A stretch of DNA of 64,000 bases from Megamerina dolium (GCA_963854835.1 OY978528.1:52672508-52736507), one strand, 5' to 3'. Numbered from the stretch's first letter, positions 23,241 through 36,421 are shown. Notes: a model not told the origin generated them from the letters alone. Translations and numbers: made by a program.

Positions 23241-23688
23241 CAAGCGTTGTTCGCTTGTAAGTCGATTAATGGTTAAACTATAGACCAAACGGAACATGTT
23301 TGACAGTAACATGTTACACGAAAACAGCTAGGCTGCCAAAAACAGTGTTGCCTAAAAGCACCCTGTATATTTGGCATACTACAATGTATAACGAACAAAT
23401 ATTGCATTATCGGAATTTTTATGAAATTTGAATACATAATTAACCAATACATGTAAGTACATAATGTTGGTACCATATACGAGTACATATGAGGCTGACG
23501 TGTCTTGTATGAACTAATATCATATAAATAATTGCTGTCACACATGCAACAATTTTCAAAACAAACAAAATCTCATAAAATATCGTCAATATGTGTGATG
23601 TTCAACAATGCCGCAAAAAACATGATAATGAAAGCGAATACTATAATAGCAGTAATAAAGGAAAATATATACTTCTATATATTGTACA
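23241..23688. other. Intergenic
   Basis: AT-rich sequence with no recognised feature. Confidence 0.5.
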
Positions 23689-23692
23689 TTAA

Positions 23693-25658
23693 CCCTCTTG
23701 CGACATGCTTGGTACAGGTGTACCAATTTTGACTTTGAAACATTACATTGTAATTTTTTACAACAGCATTTCTAAGAAGTCGTAAGTATTCTATTGCTGA
23801 TTGATTTACCTGCTGTTTCGATTCGGGAAATCTCAAAGTGCTCAGTATAATTACTTTTTAACTTTTCTTTTTTTTTGGAATTTATTCTTTTATTTTGTGC
23901 CTTTATAATTTTTCCTTGTTTTATTTCCAGTTTAGTTATATTAGTAATAAAAACTAATATTATACTAATAAAAGGTACATTCTACAGTGTATACATAAGC
24001 ATAATATCTTTCCAATTTAATTTCCCATCATTTTACATGAACTGCTTACTTTTTTTACCTCAAATTGTTTCGCATATCAACTCACGCCCCCTCCGATATA
24101 CACATACATACACCTGCACGCGTACAGACATTGAAGGCCTGTATATGCCTTCTTAAAGCACTCTATTATAAGTTCGCATTACTATTATAGGCATTGTATA
24201 AAAGCGCTTAAAAAGGTATTCCATGAAAAGGAAGAGCATAAGGAGATCATTGCTTTTTAATCATTTTGACACTATATAACCATCGTTGCTCACTTATCGG
24301 GTTTTCTAGTATATAGTACGAGTATATGTAATTATTTTTGTTATACTTTTTTGAAGCTCGTCATTAGACTCATAGAGCTTATCGTCAATGGTTGGGCATT
24401 GTGAAAGACATACATATGTACGATTTATTTAGAAAAGAAATATGAAGATGATATGAATTTAATATGAATTAATATGAATTTTTAATGTGAAAATATAATA
24501 TTCTTCATTCTTTTACATATTTGAAAATTATTTTATTCGAACGAAATTCATAGAAAATAATTATGTATGTATAACAATGAAAAAGAGAACTGATCAATAA
24601 ATATTAATTTTTCAAAACACGATTTCATCACTTCTTAAGGGGGAAGACCACTTTATCGGTTTGAAAAAATCGAATTTTTGTTTTGCTTGAAATGTTCTAT
24701 GAGGTGTGTATTTTAATGTAGTATGCATCTATAGTCCGCTAGAAATATTTAAATGAGGTAACGAGACGATTTTTTAAAAAATTTCCAGGGGCACTGAGCG
24801 AGTTTCTAAAACTTCGTCGTTTATCTCGAAACGACATTTTGTAAACTGGTGGGACATATCACGCTTGCAGTTTTCAACCGATTTTGATGAAACCTTGCAA
24901 AATTATCGAGAATATAATTCAGCATCGAAATACTGGATGGGATTTTTGATATTTTATAATTTGGATTTTTAAAGCACGATTTTGAGGCAAATTTGACAGG
25001 TAAAACATTAACAATTTTTTTATAAATAGCCACCATTTTCGTAAAAATTAACTTTTCAAAAAACGGCTTCAGTATTTCAGTGCGAAATTATATGGAGAAT
25101 AACCTGCCTATCTAACTTTTGTTCCAGATTCACTTGCCAAGGGTCCAGATATCCCACCGATGGGGAAAACCGGGCTGGAAGGGGGCTACGCGACCTGGTT
25201 CAGCGTGTACAGGTAGCCCGAGATCGAAGCAAAAAAAATTGACATTTATTGTAAAAAAGATAACTAATAAAATCATATAAAACATTTTATCATTGCAAGT
25301 TGTTTTAATGCTGAAAAAAATTCCGAACATACTATATTTTCCGACAGCTCAAGGTGGTCTTCCCCCTTAAAGGCATTTATACATACTTGTTTCATAGAAA
25401 TTTTTTTAGATCTTTTAAGGAAAGCGAGTTGGTAAGGCTTTTGGTCTATTTTATAGTGCTTTTTAAGGCCATTTAAGTAAAACGGCATGGTAAGGCCTTT
25501 GTTTTCTTTTGCTTTTTCTTTGTGCTTTTTCATCTTCTTTTTGTGCTACTCTGGGTTGCTAACTAAGTATCACACCTCTCAGCCGGACTATAATATCAAT
25601 ATAAAATACACAGTGGTACAGCTGCACCAAGCGTACAAATGAGGATGTTGCACAAGGG
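23693..25658. mobile_element. TTAA-flanked non-autonomous transposon (piggyBac type)
   Basis: TTAA lies at both ends (23689-23692 and 25659-25662). The inner ends are CCCTCTTGCGACATGCTTGG and, reversed, CCCTTGTGCAACATCC, both leading within 40 bases to related GCTTGGT(A/G)CAG(G/C)TGTACCA text. TTAA plus a CCCT start is characteristic of piggyBac elements. There is no transposase inside. About 730 bp of its length is a second TTAA element nested within it. Confidence 0.7.
24639..25366. mobile_element. TTAA-flanked MITE, 728 bp, nested
   Basis: Ends are GGGGGAAGACCACTTTATCG on the left and, reversed, GGGGGAAGACCACCTTGAGC on the right: 13 identical bases, then partial identity. TTAA lies at 24635-24638 and 25367-25370. 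The insert interrupts the larger TTAA element, so it arrived later. A 71-codon minus-strand frame inside (24821-25036) is probably not a protein. Confidence 0.8.
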
Positions 25659-25662
25659 TTAA

Positions 25663-28267
25663 AAACAACCTGCAACAGTAGCTAAAATATGAGTACGTTC
25701 GTTGTAGTCAGTGGGTAATAAGCACCTCTCATTGACTGACAATAACGTACAATAAAATGCGATGATATGCCCTGCATGCTACTGCATGCGTTGCTGGCTA
25801 CATGGTCATTTTGACAATTTATAATATTAAGCAAAAATACTACAGGTATCACAACAACGTATAATCATTACTAACCTTACACGATGTGTGGTAGTGCTAC
25901 GTATAGATGTAGTGTGTAGTGTATGTATGGAATGCTGCATTCATATTCTTATTATAATTACAATCGATAAATCCATACTATATACTATCGATACAAACTA
26001 CAAACTATGCATCAGAAAAGGAACAACAATTAACATATGTATATTATTACTAAAGCTACTTCATCTTCATGGGGTGCTTTTTGGATATGCCTGTATTTGA
26101 ATGTGTCTCTATATAGATTATATCATTCACTCCATCGAAGCGACTATTCATATACTGCAATGTATGTATGTATGCAATGATTGCACAACTATTTATTTTT
26201 GTGCAACTATTGATACGCCTTTAATTCAGCAAAGATGATTGCTTCTGATTACAATTACGAGTATGCATATATGCATACTATTTTATTACATTTTAATACA
26301 CGCTATGAAACCAGAGGGTATTTGTGAGTATCATATTGTAGTGTGGTATGTATTTAATTAAAAATATATTCATGTTGTTGCATCCGATTGACCGTGAGCT
26401 GTGAAATGAAATTACCCATTATTACGTACTTGTACAACAACTGTGTATTGGTTTGAATGGATATTCATAATAAAATACGGTCACATTAAAACAACAACAT
26501 GACAACTATTGTATATAGGCGGTCATCATAAAAAAAATGTTTATCGATAAATTTTTAAATAAAATTAAATTATTCATGAGACAATACAAAACATGACAGA
26601 ACAAAAACCAAAAAAAAAATTGTCATTGCTAAAATCCAATACCAAAATTATCAATCTGAAAAAGTCACTAATCACTATGGCAATCTCAATTGCATTGACA
26701 AAAAATACTAAAGGGTAACAGCAAAAATTAGCATCAATGCTAGAATAAAAGAACACAGAGAGGAGATTGAGGTGTGGAAAACAATTTCAAAAATGTCTAG
26801 ACTTTCATGTAGACAAAGTAAAAATTTTATTTTTTATGCACCAGAGGGGGAAAAAATACAGCAAAATGCGCACATACAATCGCTAAACGCAATAGCTTAA
26901 CACCATAGTAAACAATGGGTGAAAATACCCCAGCTATGGTAATATTATATGACTTGCATATGAAAGGATCACAATGTTAAAGCAATTTTTCATTTTAATT
27001 TCTCTTTCATATATGTGTGTGGGTTTGTGTGATATATAAATAGTATATGTACTCTTATGTATGTATGTTTATATGCATTTAGGTATATATTTGTATCAAC
27101 ATACTGCAAACAAAAAAAAGGAGTCGGAGAGGATACAAGTTACTCTTATACAAGAAGGAAATATAGCCATTATCCATCTTCCGTTTTGACTTTTACAATT
27201 TTCATTTTGTACTCATATACAGTTTTTAGAATGTTATTTCCTCTTCAGTGTGGTCACCTATTAACCTCTCGGCATGATTCTATGTAGTACATTCATAATG
27301 CCAATCTATCAAGATTAATTACATCTGTTAGCAATCGGTACATACAGATACGTATGCATGAATCCTCATAAATATTTAACATTCAACTCAAAGGGTCAGT
27401 AGTATGTAACTGCTATAGATTTTTAAATGAAAGTTGAGTTGGGTTAAATTGTAATTTTCAATCGCAAATTTTACTCTAAAATTGAAGTTATAGCTTTTGC
27501 TGTATTTAATGTTGCTCTCATCCATAAGATCAAATTTTGCTACATAAAAAATCAATAAATTTAAAACTTTACATCAAAAAAATGTCTTTGTTTATAATAC
27601 AAATTACAAGTAGGCTGACAATACACTGATTGACTGCTTGTTTTCTCACACCTTGTGAATTTATTAAAGTGAAATAAACATATAGTATGTATGTGTATAT
27701 ATTGATGTTGTTTATTTATTTTAGCAGAACAATTCTTGTCAATACAGGAAAACATTTAAACTAGATAGAAAAAAATGTTTCCTACACGAGTATCATTACG
27801 CACATGTTGTGCACATACTACATTTCTGTAACATTTCGATATTTCAAACAGGTTATTACAATTTAATGTTTTTTTTCTTATTTATCATTCATTAAATAGA
27901 ACTGCATATTTGATATCTATCATTTAGTACTTTACAATATTATTGATAAAATTTATTATTCAACATTGATTTTCTTTTTACTAAAGCCCCATTATAGAAA
28001 CACCTAAGTGAGTGAATACATAGGATCTCGAATCTATTGAGGTACCTATGCAATATGTATGTTATGCGTATTTATGTTTTGTATTTACCATATTTATGTA
28101 AGTACAACTCATCTTATCAATTTGTTTTAATAGCTCATCATAGAGATATTTATTATTTCGTATATACTCGTATGTTCATTCATACCCAGTGGGAAATGAA
28201 TATATGAAATTCTGACTCTTTTTCACGTCATTTGTTTTGGGTTATTCACATACGTATGATATTTGAA
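25663..28267. other. Intergenic, AT-rich
   Basis: Frequent TATGTATG/ACATAC motifs and no recognised frame above noise. Confidence 0.5.
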
Positions 28268-28868
28268 ATTTCAAATCTTCATTCTCTCTCTCTCTCTATG
28301 TGACCAGGCCATCTAAGTCGTTCAGTTTTGATGGTGGCTATGATGTCGGGGCTATTATAAAGATGTTTAAGTTTCACTGCGCCGAAGATGCGGCGTAATA
28401 TTCTTCGCTCAAATGTGGAGAGCCTTGATTCATCATGCTTGCAGCATGTTTCACTGCCATAGGTCAGCACTGGGTATATGAGAGTTTTATATAGCTTAAT
28501 TTTAATCGATCGGCTGAGTGCTTTGCTTTTAAGGTGCTTCGCAAGGTGGTAATAGCTTTTGTTTGCTAACATTATTCGGCGTTGGATTTCTGTTGGATTA
28601 TTCGGCGTTTGAGCTGTTCACGTTTATGCCAAGGTAGATGAAGTCATCCACAGTTTCAAATTTGTAGGTGCCGATGGTCAAGAATTCATCAGTATTCGGT
28701 GTTGATAGTGCCGATAACAATATTTTTGTTTTGTTTTCATTAATTTTTAGTCCCATGACACTTGCAGCCTGTTCGATCCTCAGGAAGCTATCCTTAAGAG
28801 CATCAACTAAGCGAGCGATAATATCTATGTCGTCAGCGTACGTGAGCAGTTGAACTGATTTAGTTGTT
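28268..28868 (-). mobile_element. RTE-like LINE fragment with catalytic YADD
   Basis: On the minus strand, YADDIDIIARLVDALKDSF (about 28848-28790) is the catalytic core of a reverse transcriptase, followed by NENKTKILLS, DDFIYLGI, then LIYPVLTYGSET and FERRILRRIFGAVK (28572-28279). The 3' end is GGTCACATA followed by (GA)n. It is 5'-truncated and has a stop and a small direct duplication near 28570-28610 (ATTATTCGGCGTT twice). It is the same general family as the copies at 10650, 32755 and 47515. Confidence 0.8.
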
Positions 28869-28918
28869 CTGTGTTCGTGTTACATTTATATTAAATTAGT
28901 TTGAAAATATTTCAATAA

Positions 28919-29092
<174 letters not shown>

Positions 29093-29234
29093 ACACTGAT
29101 TACGAATGATAAGTTCTATATGTATATACTGGAACGACTTCGCACTATTTATGACTAAATTTAAAGCAAATTCATACATGATGGTGCTAATAGCTTATTT
29201 GAGTTTTTTGAGAATTTTGACTTGTATCACGTGT

Positions 29235-30165
29235 ACGGCGATGCATGCGTAAGTTTTTTTGTAAAATTAATCTCTGCAATAAGCGAAAGTCTTATTTATT
29301 TTTAATTCTGTAGCTTCGTATGAGTGCTACATTAAATAGTAACTTAGTAGCTTACCCATTTTTTGAAATGTTTTCACCCTGTAATATAAATCTACACGTT
29401 TGATATGGTTGTCTGAAGTAGAAGACTACGTAAATTATAGCGATTCAAAATAATTTTTTAATTCCGCAACTTAGTCTGGGAGGTACATTAAACTGTGGTC
29501 GTCATAAGCAATTTGCTGTTAAATTATTTGACTTGGCAACATTAATCGATGCTTAAAATATTGTTTTTCTAAGAAGGTTATGGCCATTAAAATTTCTTTT
29601 ATTCTGCTGGCTTATACGAAAGTTTCGTTAAATAATAAGCGTAGCTCACCTATCTCTAAAGAAATTATTTCACTTTGTTATGTTATTCTACATGTGAAAT
29701 ATTGGTGTTATGTAGATTAATATATGTTTTTAAGTATGCTGTGGTAATCCATTTCATTGTAAATAATTTCACCTTGTTATGATATTCTACATGTCAAATA
29801 TGATTGCCTTTAGTAGAAGTGTACGTAAGTTATGACGGTTCAAGTTTCTAAAACTTCTGGGGCATTGCATGGAAGGTATATTAAACAGAAGGTGTGGCTA
29901 ACTCATTTTTTCTAAAATAATTTTGCCTTTAATTTTTTTTCTACATCTCAAATATATTCGTTTTAATTATAAGTAAGTTATGACGGGTTAAAATTAAAAA
30001 CAAAAATTCAAAAATTTGTATGGGATGTACATCTGACTAACTCAAGTTTTGGAAGCCACTGAAATATTAATCTACGTATCAAACATTGTTGTTCTAAATG
30101 AAATAGTTATAAAGAAAGTTAAATTGGGGTAAAAATTTAAAAAAAAATTAGAGTTTAGTCTGTTT
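29235..30165. repeat. Degenerate tandem units of about 100-160 bp
   Basis: Roughly seven successive segments (starting near 29238, 29381, 29534, 29675, 29772, 29925 and 30059) share the phrase order: TTCTACATGTCAAATAT-like, then a GTAGAAG-like block, ACGTAAGTTATGACGGTTCA-like, an A/T-rich stretch, GGAAGGTATATTAAAC-like, and a CTAACTCA-like end. Identity is low, the units vary in length, and there is no long frame. The type is unknown. Confidence 0.5.
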
Positions 30166-30169
30166 GATT

Positions 30170-31518
30170 ACTCCGTGTGTTCAAGTCATCGAGCGTATAT
30201 TTGGCTAGTGGATTCAGTACGTCTTCGGTTCGCAGTTATATTTTATGACAATATTGCTTGCTTTAATTTTCCAACTAGATATGTTTGTTTCTTCCACTCT
30301 GCTTAATTTGCATATCTTTTTTTGCTTGATTCGCCAACTTACTTGCACCAAACCCATTGCAAACTGTCAATTGCGATAAACATCACACATATCGAAATCA
30401 ACATGCATGAGTCGAAGTTGGAATCCAATGCAATCGTCATCGTTGTTGTTGCTGTCGTCTACGTTGTCATAGTTGTTGTCGTTGTCGTTGGACAAGCAAA
30501 CAAGTTTATCGTGTTTGACGTTGATAAGACTTATAGTTAATGGCGTAAGTCAACAACATCATACGCACAGCATACCATAGCCTTAATAGCAACAACAAAA
30601 TTTATTTTTATTCTATTTTTATGATTACTGAGTTATAAATGATCTTTTAATTAATATTACTTTAGATTAGTTTGTTGTTGTAAGTACGAGTAATGGAATG
30701 ATTTGGTGTTGGGGTCCTATTTTCATTCATACTAGCAGTGGAATCCAGACAAGAAGGTCAACTGGCTCTTTGGTCTTATGCAGAGTATACACGCTCCAAC
30801 CGTTGGTTAAACACATTGTACAATGAGTTGGGCAGCTGTTTGGTTGTCCAACTTTCTTATTTATTGTCTTATTCATCACGTTGAACACTTCGCAAAATGC
30901 GGAATCGATGATACCGCTTTTCAACATGCCCATGTTGAACCAACGGTTGGAATTGTGATTGGTATAGTTGTTGTTACAGTTGTTTCACCTCACATATAAT
31001 TTTAGGGTCCACCACTGCATTCGGATACAAATATTCTCCATCTATTCAATGGTTTCCAAAAGATCAAGGACGTTTAAATCGATCGTACAACCACACCATA
31101 ACATATTTGCTGTTGACTTTGTATGATTGTAAATTCGAGAATTGAAGTACGATATATTATTGATAAGTGAACATTAAAGTTAAAAAATAATAATTTCAAT
31201 GATTGGCTTCCTGCGATAACGTTAAGAGCTTTTCATAATTTGTCAAAGGAAATTATGTACAAACATTCTTATGCATTGTATTTAAGCGATATCCAGCGAC
31301 GACCAATGTCGACTACCTATGTCGATATTTATGCAGATATTAGATATTTATGTGTAGTATTGAAGTTGGTTGTCGTTTAAAATAGTTATTATATGATCTT
31401 TAGTTTGTGAACTTTTTATATTAGATAGATGTAAAACAATCGTGTTTATTTTGCTTACCAGATTAGTGATATTCGTTGTTACTGTCAATGCTGTGCTATA
31501 TGTCTAACGGTTGAAACG
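30170..31518. other. Intergenic with one inverted repeat
   Basis: TCCAACCGTTGGTT at 30795-30808 is repeated inverted at 30938-30951. GTTGTCGTTG-type simple sequence lies around 30430-30500. No gene recognised. Confidence 0.5.
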
Positions 31519-31520
31519 TA

Positions 31521-32600
31521 CGAGGGAGGATTGATAATGAAGCTACCTAAGTAGGAAAAAAACATTTTTTTTTTTCAAAAACCATTTATTTCTCAACATA
31601 GTCCTTTTACTTCGACACACTTAGTAAGACGATATTCCAACTTTTTTATACCATCTGAATAATACGATTTCGGGAACCCCTCAAAATACGCGTTAGTTTC
31701 GGTAATCACTTTTTCGTTTGAGCTGAATCTTTTTCCTGCGAGCCATTTTTTCAAGTTTGGAAGCAGTAAAAAGTCACTAGGAGCTAAATCTGGACTATAA
31801 GGTGGATGATCAACCAATTCGAAGTGTATTTCACGTAATTTTAGCATCGTATCTAATGCTGTGTGAACCTGTGCGTTGTGTTGAAGAAAGAGCACTTTTT
31901 TCTTCTTTAAATATGGTCGTTTTTTCTTGATTGCATCTTCAATTAATCCAATAATGCACGATAATACTTTTCTGTGATTGTGGATCCTTTTTCAAGATAA
32001 TCGAGTGCATCCCAAAATACAGTGGTCATAACCTTGCCAGCCGATTTCACAGCCTTCGCCTTCTTCGGAGCATTTCCACCAGCTTCCACCCATTGTTTCG
32101 ATTGATTTTTGGTTTCAAGTGTGTAGTGGTGAACCCACGTTTCATCAACAGTTATTAATCGACGCCAAAAATCAACAGGATTACGCTTTATCATGTCCAA
32201 ACACCGCTATGAAGTGGTCTTTCGAACTCGTTTTTGTTCGACACTGAGCAAACGCGGCACCCATCTTGACGATAGCTTTTTCATATGCAAATGTTCATGC
32301 AAAATGTTGAACACACGTTCATATGAGATGTTTACCATTTCAACAATCTCACGCAACTTGACTCGGCGATCCTTTAATAGTGTTTAATCAATTCACGAAA
32401 TTCGCTTTTTTTCATTTTTCAAGAAACACCAAAGTTGGTTACTTCAAATGACTACAACAAATAAACTAATCAATGAATTTGGGTGAAATTTTAACAGCTG
32501 ACGTTTGACAGATCGCAATTTCAAAAGAAAGAGTTTTTGTGTTTGTGCTGCCTTTTTCGTACTTAGTAGCTTAGGTAGCTTATTTATCAATCCGCCCTCG
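31521..32600 (-). mobile_element. Mariner element with TIRs and TA duplication
   Basis: TIRs of about 31 bp: CGAGGGAGGATTGATAA at 31521 and, reversed, CGAGGGCGGATTGATAA at 32600, both leading to AAGCTACCTAAG. TA flanks are at 31519-31520 and 32601-32602. The length is 1,080 bp, somewhat shorter than a full mariner. Confidence 0.9.
31593..32415 (-). pseudogene. Mariner transposase relic
   Basis: Blocks on the minus strand: a decayed N-terminus starting near MKKSEFRELIKHY (32415), then RRLITVDETWVHHYTLETK with the first catalytic Asp intact (about 32155), SAGKVMTTVFWDA, a frame break near 31920, LQHNAQVHTALDTM where the second catalytic Asp should sit (HDNA in the family, HNA here), and PPYSPDLAPSDFLLL with the third Asp intact. 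Loss of the second Asp and the frame break make it inactive. Confidence 0.85.
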
Positions 32601-32754
32601 TAGCAGAGTTGCAAAAATGAGGGACATTTTAGAACAATATTGTTCACTAAGTTTCGCAAACAATGACAATGTTCATTTCTAATGGCAGTGATAACAATGG
32701 TATATGGTCAAACGGCTCAGATCACCTGATTCTCCCCTACATACTTGTAATACT

Positions 32755-33505
32755 TTACTTACTTATTTGGCCATTACCACCGAAAATCGATTGAGGCCGA
32801 ATAGAGTATGATTCGCTAGCAAGCTCTTTCTTTCGCTAGTTGACGCCAGTTAGAAATTCCAAGCGCTGACAAGTTCTACAGTACTTGATCTTTCCACCAA
32901 AGGTTAGGTCTTCATCTTCTGCGTCGTCCACCAGCGAGTTCCTAATATAACACCTTCTTAGCTTGAGTGTGTTCTTCCATTCTCTCGATATAACCTAGCT
33001 AGCGCAGCCGCTGGATTGTAATGCGATTTACTATCTCGGTGTCGGCATACAGCTCAAACAGCTTATACTTACTTACTTACTTATGTGGCCATAACAACCG
33101 AATATCGATTTAGGCCGAAAATAACATACAGCTCATGTGCTTATTTGATACTCGCCACCAATGCAAATAGGTCCAAAGATCTTGAGTAAATCTTGAGTCT
33201 TGACCATTCTCTCAACTGAGGTGGAAAATGACCAAGCTTCGGCGCCATATGTAAGGACAGGCATGAGACTTGTAGAGTGTGGTTTTCGTTTCTCGAGAGA
33301 GAAACTTACTAAGCCCAAAGTAGCACCTGTTCTCAAGAGTAATCCTTAGCAATATCTTCAGGCTGACGTCATTACTGGTATTAATGCTGGTTCAAAGATA
33401 GATAAAGTCCTTAAATATTTCAAAAGCGTAGTTGTCAACAGTGACGTGCTGTCCAAGACGTTGGGACTATTTGTGGATATTAGGTATTTCGTCTTGCCAT
33501 CCGTT
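32755..33505 (-). mobile_element. RTE-like LINE fragment containing a self-insertion
   Basis: On the minus strand KTKYLIST-like text (about 33500), LMPVLTYGAEAWSF and LLKIFGPICIGGEY (33336-33133) match the thumb region of the copy at 10650. The 3' UTR follows, and the end reads GGCCAAATAAG with GTAA repeats at about 32755-32770. It is 5'-truncated and damaged. Confidence 0.75.
33057..33124 (-). mobile_element. 68-bp RTE 3' end inserted into an RTE copy
   Basis: The last 50 or so bases of the LINE 3' UTR plus TAAG repeats interrupt another copy of the same family. An 11-bp duplication, CATACAGCTCA, flanks it at 33046-33056 and 33125-33135. It is an extreme 5' truncation product. Confidence 0.8.
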
Positions 33506-36250
33506 ACATAATACTACATTATATTAACCAATACTCATAATTCAGATAGAATAATGTCGATATGAAAAATTTGGCCTTATTATCTGAAAAGTAAGCAATA
33601 ATAACTCACTTCTGTTGAGTTAATAATTTATTTTGTTACACATACATAAATTACCAAAACAATTAACCAATTAAAGAAGCACACGATTGATGTTCGAGGT
33701 ATTGCCTTAAAAATGTGTTAAATGGATTTTGGTGAATGTTGGCAATGCTTGGATTTGTTTTGTTACACAAGTCAATTCTGAGAAATCCATCCATACATCC
33801 ATCCATCCATGATGGTAATGAAGATGATGCATATAAAAGGGTATCTACTAAATAAGTAGTTAATAAACATTGAACGTTCACTTAGGCCACTCAACGACGT
33901 TGTCATATGTAGAACATCCTCATGCCCTGACTCAGTTTAAATTACTTATTCTATTTTTGAATTCATACTTTTTCATTTTTGAAACAAATTATATTGATCG
34001 GTGAAATATTTTCACATTAAGTTTTATCTATTGCTTTTAGACGTAATACTGTCATTTTGATATCTTTAACAACTTTAATATTCAACGTTCTTCAACGTTC
34101 ACTTCAAAGGTTAGATGAACTGGAAGAAAAACATCAGAAGAAAATCAATGTCCTTTTTGTTTTCTTACATTTATTTGCACCATTTTTTTATATTACTTAG
34201 AATACATAAATAAATATTTCACTTGAAGTGAAAGACATTTTTTGCGCTCCAAGTGTTGTCACATTTGAAGAATATATATGATATAATTTCAAGAAAGGAA
34301 ATACCACCTCTTGTAGGCGTTACATTCATCATTATCATTTTCTGAATTCTTACGAAAAATGCGGATAGCTATTATTTGTCAATCGTATTTTATTACTGGC
34401 ACGTGCAGTCAGTAGGAGATGAAAAGTACACAAATTGAAAATTTGCCTAAATTTATAATGATGCTGTTGATGCTGTGTATTACATAAGAGTAGCTACTGC
34501 TCTTTTACAGATTTTATATATTTACAAGTGATTGTCAATTGAATATTGTATTCCTTTTTTTTTCCTTTTGGTAATATTACAATTATTTTTGTTTTATTTT
34601 TCTAATTACAAGTTTTATAATTTCAATACTAGCATATATTTTATAAGAATGCCGCTGGATAATAGGAACGCAAAGAGTCCTCAAATTACTCAGAAAAGTT
34701 TTAGTGTTTCCTTAAATATTAAATAAAACTCACAAAAAAAAAGAAAAAACAGAAACCGTAGCAAAATAAAGAACAGTTGACAGGACAAACAGACCCAGCC
34801 CTTGATATTTTCTAGAAACCGTTTAGAAATCGTATATTCTTTGATGCAACGGTCATCACATGCCTGGGGAAATACCTTCTTGGTGCTCTCCGACCTTCTT
34901 AGTTCTATCTATCTAAGGATTTTATTTGGTTGCTGCCGCCTTTATATAGGCTTTTCTAGCAATCTGAAAAAATTTGATAAAGCCTCTTCAGAGAGAACAG
35001 AGAGAATGCCGGAAAGATTCCTGCGGTGGTGCACTTACCTTCAGGTTGTATTGGCGGTAGATGTGTTGATGATGGTGACTGTGGTCGTTGTTGTTGTTAC
35101 ATAAACACGAACACTGATATTTCATTTTCTATATTCTTTAATAGTTTTCGGAAAAAGCGCACTTATTGTTGAGGTACACAATACATTTATTCCTGTTTTG
35201 GGCTTCTTATCTCTCGCTCTTTTTATATTTTTTTATTTACAAGTGTGCGCAATGCTCTCTCTTTATGTCGAATTAGAAGCAACGTATTTAATGTTAAAAG
35301 ACAACGAGGTTACACAAATCGATCGGTTCCTTGAATATGTGGATCCGGAACCGGTAAATTGTCAAATTCCAAGTATTCAAGCAAATGGTTATAGGGTATG
35401 TATGCAGTTAGTAGCGGTTTCGATCGGCTCGACAAGGCAGGAGGCATATTTGCCAGCAAAATGCGTTGATAGTCAGGTACAACCCTCAAAAAGAACAAGT
35501 TACTTATTTGGAACCAAAAATAGAGATCCTTCTTAAAGTACCAATTCTTTGTGTACCTGAATCTGCTCACAGGTTTCCATTAATTTTGTCAGAGCTCCCC
35601 TGTCAGTTTGCAGTCCACTTGTAGTCGATTTCTCAAGCGCAGAAAATAAGTGGCGAAAAGGCAACTCATTAAAATGTAACAAGCAAACAAATGAGTGCAA
35701 TGGTCTGTCTAACAGTACTTCAAGTTGTCGTAATATACTGATTTCCGTGGCAGTATTGGTGACTTCACGTTCTTTTTAACACAGAAGTCATATAGCTGCA
35801 TTTTTTTTTTGTACCAGCGTCCTCAGCATTGAGCCTTATATGACCCAAAAGTTCGGTTTTAGATTGTTACACAACCACGATGTGAGATTCTTTAATCATC
35901 CTCGGGTGAAGTTTATCGTTAAACTTCTCCATGGTCAATGATTCATATTTTCTACCGTAAAAAAAAATGCCATCACGCTATAATCCCTGCATTGTTTGCG
36001 ACAAACAGAATCCATGAAATTTTTCTTTTCTCGTGCTACTTTTCATTTGTCCACAACAATAAGTTTCCCATTGTCGTGTTTGAAACCTACATCTTGAAAA
36101 AGTGCAGTAGCTAAACACGCAGCAATTATTTACAACATACCAAATTTGCCGCAATTCATAGCATAACACTTTCGTATACGGACCGGGCTTAAGAACAATT
36201 GGCTTTACGATATTTGGTGTTTTTAACACAAAATCTTCATCAACGTCCAT
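33506..36250. other. Intergenic, possible old coding traces
   Basis: AT-rich. From 35200 to 36262 the minus strand has frames up to 94 codons (for example 36262-35978, with DEDFVLKTPNIVKPIVLKPG) whose composition is more protein-like than the noise elsewhere, suggesting a decayed gene or element. I cannot name it. Confidence 0.35.
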
Positions 36251-36421
36251 GTCGATGAACAAGGTGAAGGTGAATATTCAGCAGCTGTCGGAGCCAATTC
36301 CAAATCAACAGTATCCGCCAGGATTGCTGGAATTGTCTGCTTTCTTACGGTTAACGGCTGATCAGTTAAAAAATCCTGTTAATGATCAGGCGTCAAACCA
36401 CATGAGCACTATTGCTTTGTA
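36248..36421 (+). other. Short frame of unknown nature
   Basis: A plus-strand frame of about 57 codons begins MSMNKVKVNIQQLSEP and contains PPGLLELSAFLRLTADQL. The composition is protein-like and uses a proper stop. It overlaps the start of the minus-strand frame at 35978-36262. It may be an exon remnant or a fragment of a mobile element. Confidence 0.25.

Noticed and set aside
30322..30540. Val-rich 72-codon frame
   Set aside because: It is mostly a GTT/GTC simple repeat (Val-Val-Val) and has no supporting feature.
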